This document shows, one piece after another, positions 1 to 10,841 of a stretch of DNA of 64,000 bases; position 1 is the stretch's first letter, and every line of letters starts with the position of its first letter. The translations under genes and the position numbers were made by a program. Under the pieces are notes generated by a model. It worked only from the letters and a program-made list of their open reading frames with translations, was not told where the DNA came from and searched no databases. This DNA is from Agapanthus africanus (lineage: Eukaryota > Streptophyta > Magnoliopsida > Asparagales > Amaryllidaceae): NCBI GenBank assembly GCA_030015575.1, contig CM057337.1:378409582-378473581 (forward strand), in the 5' to 3' direction.

Positions 1-2041
1 TAGTATCTCATACTCAACCATCCCATAAAAGTCTCTCTCTGGGAAAAAGGCCTTTGTGAGTGGATCCGCCGTGTTGTCCTCTGAGTCTACTCTCCTGACC
101 TCGATCCCCTGGAGATCAACTATCTCCATGATCAGGTGATACTGCCTTAGAATATGTCTGGATCACTGATGGGACCGGCGTTCCTTGGCATACGCCACAA
201 CTCCATTGTCACACAATGGGAGGAACAAAGTTCATCTCATGAACCAATATACATCCAGACTGCCTCTTTGGTAGCATCTTAAGTAGCGATGTATCCTGCC
301 TTTATCGTCTAGTATGCCACGGTATCTAGCTTGGAACTCTTCCAACATACCGTCCCTTTACTGAGGGTAAAGACAATGCCTGTGACTGACTTTCAGTCGT
401 CCTTATCACCGTGGAACCCTTCCAGTGATTCTCCCCAGGATCGGTTGATACCATCTCACTACAATTAGTGAGAATCCTATCATCCAATTAGATCTATCTC
501 ATAGATCCAAAACCCAGGATTTAGGAGGTATCACTTTGATCCTATATGGAGAATCCTTGTGATAAACGGAGATTGACCGAGGGTAGCATAGGAAACTCCT
601 TCCCTATCAAGAGCATGTCATCCACGTACTCTACGAGGATTGTCACTATACTCCCTACTACCTTTTTGTTTATACAAGGTTCATCTACCATTTTGATGAT
701 GGCAAACTATTTGACTAACACATCAAAACAGATGTTCCAAGTCCGCGATACCTGCTTTATCCTATAAAGCATCTTGTACACGTTTCCGCTGCTCCCACTG
801 TCTACGAAGCCCTCTGGCTGTGTACTTATAGACGCTCTCTTCTAAAACATTATTTTAGAAAAGCAGTCATGGCACCCAACCTGCCAGATATCGTAGTCAT
901 GGTATGTAGCCGTGGCAAGTAGGATCTGGATAGACTTAAGAATAGTCACTTGAAAAGGTTTCATCATTATCCACGCCTGGTCGATGACGAAAAGCTTTAA
1001 CAAGTCTAGCTTTGAAAGTCTCAACTTTTCCATCTACACCAAGTAATCTTCTCAAGATATACTTGCTCCTGATGGGGATTTAACCCTTCAGATATAGCAA
1101 CCAAAGTCCATACTTTGTTGGTGTACATGGATTCCATCTCAGATCGCTAAGCATCCAGCCATTCTTACAGAGTCCCACTCCTGATGGCCAGCTCGAAACT
1201 AGTTGGGTCATCATCACATGATGCCATCCTCGCTCCCACTGTCATAGAGAAACCGAAGTAACTCTCAGGTGGGTGAGGAACCCTACTAGATCGGCGGAGA
1301 GGCTGAGGTTCGTTGGTCTCTACTGAATCCTTTGGTTCTATCAAATCATCAACTGCAGTTTGTATAGCTGGAACATTTCCAGTTGTACATAACAGATCTT
1401 GCCTCGAGCTTGTCCGGATTTTGCTTTTAGACATAGGCTGGACAACCCCAAATCTTAACCATCTTAAGATATGGGCTCTTCCCTTTCCATATCACATATG
1501 AAGTGGTAGGCAACTGATTTGATTTGAACCCTATCCAATAGGTATGCAGCTTCTTAAGTGCATAACTCCTAAAAAGGAAACAGGTAACTCAGTAGTACTC
1601 ATCATAGAGCACACCTTAACATCTAGGGTGTGATTGCTCCGCCCCGATATACCATCGTGCTATGGTGTATACGGAGGAGTAATGCTGAGAGAGAATCTCA
1701 TTCTCCTTTAGAATAATCCAGGATTTTCGTGCTCAAGTATTCTCCTCCTCGATCACATCAAAGGACATAATACTTATACCCGTATTTTGGTTCTCTACTT
1801 CTAACTTATATTCTGTGAATATCTCAAAAGGTTCGGACTTGTGTTTCACCAGAAACATATGTCTGAATCTTGAGAGATTATCAGAGAATGTAACGAAGTA
1901 CAAAGAACCAGTCCTGGCATATGTATACAGGGGACCTTACATACATCAACATGTATCATCCCAAGAGTTCACTAACTCTTTCTCTGTTTCTAGTAAATGG
2001 AGCTATGGTCATCTTATCTCTGTGACATGACTGGCAAGTTT
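1..2041 (-). pseudogene. Element C pol remnant: RNase H, reverse transcriptase, integrase C-terminal part
   Basis: Degenerate Copia pol read on the minus strand. It runs from integrase (right) through reverse transcriptase to the end of RNase H near base 30. Stretches align base for base with A (4290-6800) and B. The reverse transcriptase active site reads YVDD around 610-640. Many frameshifts and stops leave no open frame above about 90 codons, so it cannot make a working enzyme. The homology stops at 2041, inside the integrase zinc-finger region, where A inserted. It continues at 23094. Confidence 0.85.
2037..2041. repeat. Target-site duplication of A, left copy (agttt)
   Basis: The five bases agttt directly precede the first base of A and recur directly after its last base at 23089-23093. 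This fixes both ends of A. Confidence 0.93.
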
Positions 2042-4261
2042 TGTAGGGTTCCTAGGCACACTATAGAGGTCTCACAAGGCATCAACCATGCCAATTTCAA
2101 ATTTTATGGGTGCCGAGAAACCCTAATACGGATCGTTAACTAGAAATTTAGGCGATAAACGGAACTAGTTAACATCTTAACTAAAGTAGAAAGGCTACAA
2201 CCTTTGTAGATCCGGTTCTCCACTTCCTTAGCTCCACGTATGCATCCTCTCGCTGTCCATCTCGAATCCCGAACTCAAACATCGGCTTCATCGGAGAATT
2301 GGGCGGACTAGGTTGTCGGCTTCGTGCCGAAGATGATCTACGTCGAGGTTTCACAAGTTCAAGCTCCGACTTCACCAAGTTGTGAAACTTGTGAAGAAAA
2401 CACCCAAAACAACTTGGCAAGAGGTAGAGGGTGAAGAAATAGGAGGTGGGTTCACTTTGGAATTGGATTTCTCACTTTAGATCACAAGTTGCCATTGATG
2501 GCATCAAGTTTTCTATCTTGAAGAAGAAGATGAAAAAGAAGAAAGAATATGATAAGTGTTGAATTAAAATGAAAAATAATTCAATACTTATCATAAGCAA
2601 ACCATAGTTGAGTGTAGAGAATAGACCATGGTTACTTGGATGGGTTAGGGTTAAGCATGAAGACAAGAATGGTTAAGAAGTCAAAGCTTCATGAAGCTTC
2701 AACTAGAAACAAAGAAAGCCACCATTCTCATCTTTATCTTTTCCAAATAAATAAATAAACAAATAAATAAATAAATGAATATGCAAAATCCTAATTATCA
2801 AATTAACCATGGTTTAATTCTATACACTTAACTAAATGATCAAGTATCATCAAACATGATACAAATATGTGCACAAAAGTATATCACATATACTTCTTGC
2901 ACATCAAGTGAGAAAATCCATATAAAGTGAACTAATACTAGCTAATGCAAAGTAATATATCAAATATATAATTATACATTAAATCATTAAATCAACACTT
3001 GACTTAACGATCCGGTCATATCGCATATAACCGACTAGTATTCTATGTATCGGCTTATCGAATCAATGATTCGATAACTAGGTCATATCGAATATAACCA
3101 ATCGATACATCCATCGCGAGAATGAAATACGGTATCACATACACGCATTATTCTCGGTCCTGCACATATCTCATATGCGCTCCTATTTCGTTTCGCTTGA
3201 GCCAGGAAACCTCTGTGTAGGACTCTAAAGACTCGTCAATACGCCGGTAGCAGATGATGATCATATCAAGCATCCACAAGCCGCAAGCGGTCTGCTAAAC
3301 GTAACGGCCATCCGGGTATTGAGCGATCAGAAGATCGACGAGCTAGCCCGCTCACACTCCTGTGAATCCAACCTGTAACACTTACCGTACAGTCCGGTCT
3401 GTTCGTCTGATATGTCGCATATCAAGTCTAGGGGTGGTAAACGTCAGACCCCAATAACCGATAAGTCGTGCCGATGTGAGGCTCATAACGGGTCGAGAAA
3501 CTAATGGTAACACTTACCAGCAAATCTCTGATCAGCCCTGGCCAGGGACTTCCCTGTTACGGCCAATCGAGCACTGCGCAACATCAACCCCCAATACCGG
3601 GAGAGACGAAACCCCTCCTATCGCTCATTGCCTCCATGTGACTCGGGACTGTACCCAAAGACCACCGTTTTGCACGCCCTCATTGACGTGGTAAGGTGGA
3701 GATCAAAGCACAGTGGGAATCACACAAGACTCTATGACGATCTCGGGTCTACAGACTAACCTGTACAAGTGTCACCTGAGAACTGCCATCTGACGTGAGG
3801 TATAATACCATCTGGGAGTTCTCGGCGAGTCCGTCCAGTGTACCCAGTCTCCACTGAGCACCCGTATACCATTTCTGATGTCAAACACCAATGGATATGG
3901 GATCATCCACCGCCCATCTCATGGGTCGAGATGCGTATACGCTAGTCTACACTGGTATATCGATGCCCCGTCTTGATACACCCACGACTACGGACCATGA
4001 AGGATGTACTTATGGACTACCATATCCCCACTAGTATGATCTGCATCATAGTCCAGGTAGTCAAGTACACATCCTAAGGGCTTTATCAACATGTAACTAT
4101 AAGACAGTTTAAAGAGACAAGTGTACATGTTAAGATAAAGAGTAACCAGATAGCATACTATCATATCGAGCAAGAAAGTCATCTCTATATATGTCCAAGC
4201 ATCCAATATAATATACATCATCTGTACAATACTGGCCTCTAGGGCTTACATACAACTAACA
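2042..4261 (-). repeat. Element A left LTR (its 3' LTR)
   Basis: On the plus strand it begins tgtagggttcc and ends catacaactaaca, so on its own strand it starts TGTTAG and ends CTACA. It matches 20869-23088 over the whole length. It contains a conserved LTR core, including the ggactgtacgg block present in all the Copia LTRs here. Short open frames inside it (72-79 codons) show no protein signature and are taken as chance. Confidence 0.93.
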
Positions 4262-4276
4262 ATCTCCCACTTGCAC
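4262..4276 (-). promoter_or_regulatory. Polypurine tract of element A
   Basis: The minus-strand sequence GTGCAAGTGGGAGAT abuts the 3' LTR. The same purine tract precedes the 3' LTRs of B and D. It primes plus-strand DNA synthesis in LTR retrotransposons. Confidence 0.88.
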
Positions 4277-4320
4277 TAGGGCCAGCTGCTGTAGTATCGC
4301 ATACCGAGCATCCCGAAGAG

Positions 4321-7300
4321 TCACTCAAACTGTATCTGGGGAATGGCCTTCGTGAGTGGATCCGCCGTGTTGTTCTTCGTGTCAACCCTCCTGACCTCGA
4401 TCTCCCGGCGATCAACTATCTCCCGGATCAGGTGATACCGCCTCAGAATATGCCTGGATCGCTGATGGGACCTGGGTTCCTTGGCCAAAGCCACTGCTCC
4501 ATTGTTATCGCAATATAAAGGTATTGGATGCTCAATGGATGGAACCACTCCAAGTTCAGTAATGAACCTCTTGATCCGGACAGCCTCTTTGGCAGCATCG
4601 TTGGCAGCGATGTATTCAGCCTCCATCGTCGAGTCTGCCACGGTTTCCTGCTTGGAACTCTTCCAGCTAACCGCCCCTCCATAAAGGGTAAAGACAAATC
4701 CCGACTGCGACTTAGAGTCGTCCTTATCATTCTGGAAGCTCGAATCGGTAAAGGACTCCACTTGGAGTTCTCCGTTACCATACACCAAGAGCATCTCTTT
4801 AGTCCTTCGTAAGTACTTGAGAATGCTCTTCACAGCTGTCCAGTGACTCTCTCCAGGATCAGCTTGATACCTGCTCACTACACTTAGTGAGTATGCTACA
4901 TCGGGTCTGGTACACAGCATCGCGTACATGATAGAGCCTACAGCCGAAGCATAGGGTATCCCTTGCATGCGAGCTCTCTCCAAATCAGTCTTGGGAGACA
5001 TCTCTTTGGAGAGAGTGACTCCAGAGATCGTGGGCAAGTTCCCATGCTTGGATTCTTCCATACTAAACCTCTTTAGTATGGTGTCAATGTATCTGGATTG
5101 GGACAATCCCAAAATCCTATTGGATCTATCCCTATAGATCCTTATTCCCAATATGCAGGAGGCATCACCAAGATCTTTCATTGAGAATCTTTGTGATAAG
5201 AAGAGCTTGACCGATTGCAGCATAGGAATATCATTTCCTATCAAGAGTATGTCGTCCACGTACAATACGAGGAAGACAACCTTACCCTCTGCCACCTTCT
5301 TGTAGATACAAGGTTCATTTGGGTTTTTGACGAAATCAAACTCTTTGATAACGACGTCAAAGCAGATGTTCCAACTCCGCGATGCTTGCTTTAATCCATT
5401 AATGGATTTAAGCAGCTTGCACACCTTCCCGCTGCTCCCACTGTCTACGAAGCCCTCTGGCTGAGTCATGTACACGCACTCTTCTAAATCACCATTTAGA
5501 AAGGCGGTCTTAACATCCATTTGCCAGATTTCATAATCATGATATGCAGCGATGGCAAGAATGATCCAGATGGATTTAAGCATAGCCACTGGAGAAAAGG
5601 TTTCGTCATAGTCCACACCTGGTCTTTGGCGAAAACCTTCTATACCAAGTCTAGCTTTGAAAGTCTCCACTTTCCCATCTACACCAAGTTTCTTCTTGAA
5701 GATCCACTTGCTCCCAATGGGTTTTACCCCTTCAGGAGCAACTTCCAAAGTCCATACTTTGTTGGTGTACATGGATTCCATCTCGGACCGCATAGCATCC
5801 AGCCATTTCACTGAGTCCAAACTCGTGATGGCCTGCTCGAAGCTAGTTGGGTCATCATCCTCCATGATGCAATCCTCGCTTCCACCGTCAATGAGAAAAC
5901 CGTAGTATCTCTCTGGTGGACGAGAAACCCTACTAGATCGGCGGAGAGGCTGGGGTTCGTCGAGTTCTACTGAATTCTCTGGTTCTACCAAGTCTTCTGT
6001 TATAGTTTGTGTTGCTGGAACCTCTTCCAGTTCTACCTCAATGCCACTAATATGTTTCATAAGAAAACCTTTTTCTAAGAAAGTGGCATGTCGAGAAACA
6101 AACACCTTTTGTTCCTCGGGGTGGTAGAAGATATACCCTTATGAATTTTTGGGATATCCTACAAACTTACATAAGACTGATCTTGCCTCGAGTTTGTCCG
6201 GATTTTGTCTTTTGACATAGGCTGGACAACCCCATATCTTAACATACTTAAGAGATGGTCTCTTCCCTTTCCATATCTCATATGGAGTGGTAGGCACTGA
6301 TTTGGTAGGAACCATATTCAATAGGTGTATGGCTGTCTCAAGCGCATACCCCAAGAAGGAAATAGGTAACTCAGCTGTACTCATCATTGAACGCACCATA
6401 TCTAATAGGGTGCGATTCCTTCGTTCCGATACACCGTTGTGCTGTGGTGTATAAGGTGGAGTAAGCTGAGAGAGAATCCCATTCTCTTTTAGATAATCTT
6501 GGAACTCATTGCTCAAGTATTCTCCTCCTCGATCAGATCGAAGGATCTTAATACTTTTGCCCGTTTGGTTCTCTACTTCGTGCTTATATTCTCTGAATTT
6601 CTCAAAAGCTTCAGATTTGTGTTTCAATAGGAACACATGCCCGTATCTAGAGAGATCGTCAGTGAATGTAATGAAGTAGGAAGAACCGTTCCTGGCAAGG
6701 GTAGACATGGGACCGCATACATCACTATGTACCAGTCCTAAGAGTTCATTAACTCTTTCTCCGTGTCCACTAAACGAAGCTTTGGCCATTTTTCCTTTGA
6801 GACATGAATGACAAGTATCATAAGATGATAATTCGAACGGATTCAAATAACCATCCTTATGTAACTTAGCCAGTCGTGTCGCATTGATATGACCAAGTCT
6901 ACAATGCCACAAGTAGGATTCGTTCATTTCTGAAGTTTTCCTCTTGTGTGTGTTTTGTATATTGAGGACTGTATTTTGATTTAGAATGAATATGCCATTA
7001 TATAGCGAGCCTGATGCAATCAACTTTTGATTTAGGAATATATTCATAACATTATCCTTTACTACAAAATTATATCCTTCTTTACTCAATAAAGAAACTG
7101 ATATAATGTTGCACATCATGTTCGGTATATAATAGCACTCATTCAGAATCATTGTATCACTACTTGGTAATACAAGGGGATATTCGCCAACTGCTTTGGC
7201 TGCAACACTTGCACCGTTCCCAACTTGAACGGAATGATCACCTTTTCCCAGTTCTCTACCTTTTCGAGCCCATGTAACTGTTTACATATGTGGGATCCTG

Positions 7301-7517
7301 ATCCGGTATCTAATACCCAGGACGTAGGGTGAACTGAGAAACAGTTCTCAATAACTAACACACCTGTAGAAGATGCATCAACATGCATGTTCTGCTGGGC
7401 GGCTTGAGAATCCAGATATTCTCCTGTTTCCTGTTCATTCTTATAACACTTATAAGATAGAACGGGTTCAACGTTCCCCTGCACAGTATAACATGCGGGT
7501 TCGGTCAATACATCCAT
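4321..7517 (-). pseudogene. Element A gag-less pol: protease, integrase, reverse transcriptase, RNase H
   Basis: Minus-strand Copia polyprotein in three blocks. The first (from about 7517) has a short leader peptide, then the protease motif DTGSGS near 7300. A frameshift near 7150 separates it from integrase (7152-6139). Integrase keeps HCRLGH, the C-x2-C pair, the three acidic residues (HSDVCGP, RSDRGGEY, NGVSER) and a typical C-terminal part. A single in-frame TAA near 6136-6138 then interrupts the frame. The 4321-6105 block holds reverse transcriptase with YVDD and RNase H with the DSTMEAEY motif, ending ADPLTKAIP. The roughly 280-residue gag of B is absent: only about 60 residues precede the protease, ending in a tail that resembles the segment after D's zinc knuckle. 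C shares this short start, so the loss predates this copy. Confidence 0.9.
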
Positions 7518-7988
7518 ATTATTATCTTGATTAAGGCATGAACTGGTCGCTACCTGGAGAGAGAGAGAAGAAAACACTTTAGCGTATGCTCGTGCAAGAT
7601 CAGATTGGTTATTATCTTATCTAATCAGGATGGCTCCCACTGGTTTTTATCAAATCTTCCTTCAAACCCAAAAAGGAAAGACTAGCCGGGATTAATTACA
7701 CACTACAAGTTCGCCAATCTTTCAGCCAGGCCAGTGTCGGTACTTTGAGGGAGGTCCCCCGTGCTTTCGCACGAACCTAATTAATGTAAACCTCGTTTTC
7801 CCAGAGGCGTAACCTCATAACACCTTTCTAGACACCTACTTGATCAGCTAATTGCAATGTGTAAAACTCTCCCAGGAGTAACTCTTACTCGCAGTGGGTA
7901 TCGGGATCCAACTATCTCATAGAAGGTATGCAATCTCATTGCAAATTTCAACACTTGAAATTCCCGATAATATTTTACCCCTAGTGTT

Positions 7989-8201
7989 CTATGACCTTGA
8001 CGAATGCCAAACAACCCATAGTCCACTAGTCAAGTTCAACCCGTACATTTCTTGATTGAATTAAACCCACCCGTACGACCCTTGACGAATGCCAAACAAC
8101 GCCGTACGAATACCCTAATCCAATCTGCATCATATGCATAAGCAGATAAATACTAGTTAGCTACCGTACACTACGCCTTGACGAATGCCAAACTACCGTA
8201 G
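7989..8201 (-). promoter_or_regulatory. Three-hairpin leader array, element A copy
   Basis: Three stem-loops at 7989-8021, 8072-8108 and 8171-8201. Each carries the same head, TTTGGC-ATTC-GTCAAGG, on a different outer stem (CTATG/CATAG, CGTACGGC/GTCGTACG, CTACG/CGTAG). The head folds as TTGGC/GTCAA with a four-base loop. The same layout, with other stem sequences, occurs in B, C, D and I. Confidence 0.7.
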
Positions 8202-8378
8202 CACGAATAATAAGTAGTACTTATCTGAAATGACGGAGGGCTACGCAGGTTTTCAGAAAACCATGAGCGTAATGAACTTGATATCGTTGTAGAATCAAAT
8301 GAAGTTTTGAAATGGAGTGATTTTGAGGCTTTTCTAGTTTTGCTAAAGGGGTCACTCCCGGTGAAGGGATCGTCGGCC

Positions 8379-8383
8379 CTTTC
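8379..8383. repeat. Target-site duplication of B, left copy (ctttc)
   Basis: The bases ctttc precede the B 5' LTR and recur at 18821-18825. The uninterrupted site is visible in C near 24647-24651. Confidence 0.95.
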
Positions 8384-8826
8384 TGTTAGTGTATATGCCC
8401 TAGAGGCCATTACTGTATCATACTGGTTTGTATATTACTTAATGGATGCTTGGGATATTCACCTTGTATATACAATCTTGCTCAAAATAGTAGTATGCTA
8501 CTTGGTTTGTTTCTACTTCAATGTGTACATGTGTTTATTTTTGTATATCGCCTATACACATTAGTAGAGCCCTTAGGATCTTTGCTTGATTACCAGCGAT
8601 GTGATGGCCGTCACACTAGTGGGGCTGGGTAATCTATAAGCACATCCTTATGCAGGTCTCTGGTCGCAGGACTATCGAGACAGGGCATCGATACTCCGGA
8701 GTAGACCAGCGCATGCGCTTCTCATCCCAGTGTGGGAGACGGTCTGTCCCACAGCCGTCAGTACGTCGTACTTGAGATAGTATGCGGGTGCTCGTTAGGT
8801 TACGGGTACACTGGACAGGACTCGTC

Positions 8827-8873
8827 GGGAACTGACTAGTTGGTATTATACCTATCGTCAGTTATCAGTTCCC
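8827..8873 (+). other. Covarying LTR hairpin, element B copy
   Basis: GGGAACTGA pairs with TCAGTTCCC around a loop that includes GGTATTATACC. The same position in A (22605-22650) and D (49839-49885) has GAGAACT/AGTTCTC. In I (60109-60155) it has GGGAA plus CTGCTA pairing with TAGCAG plus TTCCC. Both arms change together. Confidence 0.6.
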
Positions 8874-9800
8874 AGGTGACATGAGTACAGCTTAGTCTGC
8901 TGACTTGACACTGTCACTCCGCCTCGAGTGTGTTCCCACTGTACTTTGATCACTACCCTACCACGGCTCAAAGGAGTCGTGCAAACAGGTAGTGGTTGGG
9001 TGCAGTCCCGAAGCACTTGGAGGCAGTGACGGTTAGACAGGATTCGTCTCTCCCGGTATTGGGGGTTGACATCGCGCTGTGTCTAGGAGAGCCATTACAC
9101 GAGTAGTCCCTGGCCAGGGCAATCGAGATATACTGGTAGGTTTCCAGTGTTATCTCAGGGTGTTTTGGGCTTCGCTCCGGCACGACTTGTACCGCTATTG
9201 GGGGACTGACGTTTACCGCCCCCTAGGCCCGCCATGCGATGTATCAGACGAACAGACCGGACTGTACGGAGAATGTCACACTCAGGCTCAGTAGGAGTTC
9301 AGATGGGTTTCGCCTCGTCGGTCTTCTTGTCGGCACTACCTGGGGACCGTTACGCACAGCTAGTGCCGCTTGCGGTCTGTGGTTAAACCCACTGCCAGCG
9401 TAGTGTCGAGTCTTTAGAGTCCCACACAGAAAGCTTTTCGCCTTTAGGCAAAAGAGTAGAGGTCGCATGGTATTGCGACAGGTCGGATGGTTTTGCGACA
9501 GGGTTCGGTCACATCCGTGCACTTGTGCACGTACAGTGTCCGGACAGTTTACACTAGCGGGCTTTGGTTTAAGCCAGATCCTAGTGTACCTTTTGGGATT
9601 GGATTTATCCAGTGTGCATTCGTGTTCCGCGGAACGCGGATGCGGGTGCGTATGCACAGTTGACAGGGAGACAGAGGCATCGGATTCTCATTAGGGTTGT
9701 TGACAGTTGACCGTTGACTATTTGACTTTTTGCTCAACCCTAATGAGAATATGATATGCGATTAACTATTATATTAATTAAGTATTATGCTGATATGGTT

Positions 9801-9904
9801 GTTGACTTTGTTGACTTGTTGACTTTTGTTGACTTGTTGACTTTTGTTGACTTGTTGACTTTTGTTGACTTGTTGACCGGTTGACTAGGCTTGACTAGTT
9901 GACC
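9801..9904 (+). promoter_or_regulatory. W-box array (TTGACY repeats) in B 5' LTR
   Basis: Tandem GTTGACTT(TT) units give about 12 TTGACY cores in roughly 100 bp. Three more TTGACY and two TTGACA occur just upstream from 9658. TTGACY is the core bound by plant WRKY factors. The array lies about 110-210 bp upstream of a TATA-like box, a plausible promoter position. The 3' LTR has the same array at 18050-18152 with minor changes. Confidence 0.65.
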
Positions 9905-9910
9905 ATCATG

Positions 9911-9994
9911 ATAACCATAGCCATCATTTCATGGCAAAGACTTTTGTTTACTTGCTCATTTGTGTAAAATGAGTGCATGAAATGATATGGTTAT
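9911..9994 (+). repeat. Imperfect inverted repeat upstream of B TATA box
   Basis: The arm at 9911-9933 pairs with 9976-9994 as CATTTCATG-type pairing (11 bp), a 4-base bulge, then 8 bp, with a loop of about 42 bases. It lies between the TTGAC array and the TATA-like box and is kept in the 3' LTR. Confidence 0.5.
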
Positions 9995-10011
9995 GGTTGC
10001 TTCAACCATCA

Positions 10012-10017
10012 TATAAG
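10012..10017 (+). promoter_or_regulatory. TATA-like box, B 5' LTR
   Basis: TATAAG lies about 560 bp before the LTR end and just before a region rich in CT, as is usual for plant LTR transcription starts. It was placed by sequence only. Confidence 0.4.
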
Positions 10018-10160
10018 ACTTTTTTTGATATGATGAGTTATGATCACTTTGGATTATGAGAGGGTGAAAGACAAAAGAGAGCCTCATTCTTTCTTGCTCA
10101 TTCTCTCTCTTGTTCTTGAGCTCTCCTCTTGCTCTCACCCTCAACCTCTTCCTCCCTCTC

Positions 10161-10209
10161 TTGATTCTATGGTTCTCTTGTCTCATGAGTTGAGAATCAA
10201 GAACCATAG
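10161..10209 (+). other. Possible pseudoknot or bistable stem near B transcript start
   Basis: Two perfect pairings interleave. TTGATTCT (10161-10168) pairs with AGAATCAA (10193-10200), and CTATGGTTCT (10167-10176) pairs with AGAACCATAG (10200-10209). The order a-b-a'-b' is that of an H-type pseudoknot. The 2-base and 1-base overlaps mean the stems may instead alternate. The sequence is identical in the 3' LTR. Confidence 0.45.
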
Positions 10210-10572
10210 ATAAAATCCCATTCTATTTCTTCTCTACTCATTCTAGTTCACTAGGTTTAGCAAACCAAGTGAACTAGTTTCTTCAAAGAACGAAGAAGGA
10301 GCTAAAGGTTGGAGCTTTCAGGTGGATCTATCTTCGGCGTACGGAGACGACGAGAAGAAGCCATCGGACCACCATCGGAGCTTTGAAGACGAAGGAGTTC
10401 AAGACAAGCAAGGTATAACCCCCTAACCGAGTAGCTAGAAACTCATAGTTAGGTGTTAGATAGATGTTTAACCAAGATCCGGGTTATAGGTCCATGTTAC
10501 CACCTCCGTAAAATTGTTTTTTACCAAATTCCGCTTTCCCGAAAGTACCGGGAGAGGTAACATGGACTTACA

Positions 10573-10586
10573 GTGGTATCAGAGCC
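10573..10586 (+). promoter_or_regulatory. Primer-binding site of B
   Basis: gtggtatcagagcc starts at the base after the LTR. TGGTATCAGAGC is the standard plant site complementary to initiator tRNA-Met. Confidence 0.93.
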
Positions 10587-10781
10587 TAGTTAAACTCTAT
10601 CTAGCATGTTAGCAAGTAACTAGAAGATCGATGAACGAAAAAGTCCCGAAACAAACCCCAAAAAAATTTGCAGTTTCTGTCGATTTTTCCACTGTTCAAA
10701 AGTTGATTATTTTAACACCTAAAATCGGCTCAGGCTTTTCTGTGAGCACCCACAAAAAATTGTCCAACGTTCGAGTCAAAG

Positions 10782-10841
10782 GGCCGCGGAAACGCGGCGG
10801 GAGCACGCTCCCGCCGCGGATCCGCGGCCGAGTCGACTCGG
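10782..10841 (+). other. Long GC-rich hairpin plus 14-bp palindrome, B leader
   Basis: GGCCGCGGA (10782-10790) pairs with TCCGCGGCC (10821-10829), and inside it GCGGCGGGAGC pairs with GCTCCCGCCGC across a 2-base loop. The perfect palindrome CCGAGTCGACTCGG follows at 10828-10841. It lies about 200 nt after the PBS. Counterparts are at 20630-20661 (A), 26714-26750 (C) and 62012-62058 (I). D has two smaller ones at 48105-48117 and 48135-48149. Confidence 0.65.

Larger units (their letters stand above)
7518..8383 (-). promoter_or_regulatory. Element A leader, gag-proximal half
   Basis: Non-coding leader between primer site and gag, cut in two by B (the other half is 18826-20854). From gag outward it holds a pyrimidine-rich tract at 7560-7575, a GNRA hairpin at 7760-7773 (stem CGTGC/GCACG, loop GAAA), a hairpin at 7935-7955 around TTTCAA, the three-hairpin array at 7989-8201, and part of the first tandem UUCACC hairpin (8340-8383), which B interrupts. 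No reading frame of interest was seen. Confidence 0.75.
8384..10572 (+). repeat. Element B 5' LTR
   Basis: Starts tgttagtg and ends gacttaca. It contains the conserved Copia LTR core (about 8590-9300) with a covarying hairpin, then a dense TTGAC array, an imperfect inverted repeat, a TATA-like box at 10012-10017 and a pyrimidine-rich stretch that probably lies in the transcript start. A 137-codon minus-strand frame (9244-9657) is repeated in the 3' LTR only because the LTRs are copies; it has no recognisable domain. Confidence 0.95.

Noticed and set aside
9244..9657. 137-codon minus-strand open frame in the B LTR, repeated at 17493-17906
   Set aside because: It is present twice only because LTRs are copies. 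It lies in the conserved LTR core, has no domain, and related LTRs do not keep the frame.
9801..9904. Satellite or CRISPR-like array of GTTGACTT units
   Set aside because: The units are direct tandem repeats with no unique spacers, confined to both LTRs of B. It was treated as a promoter-region repeat.
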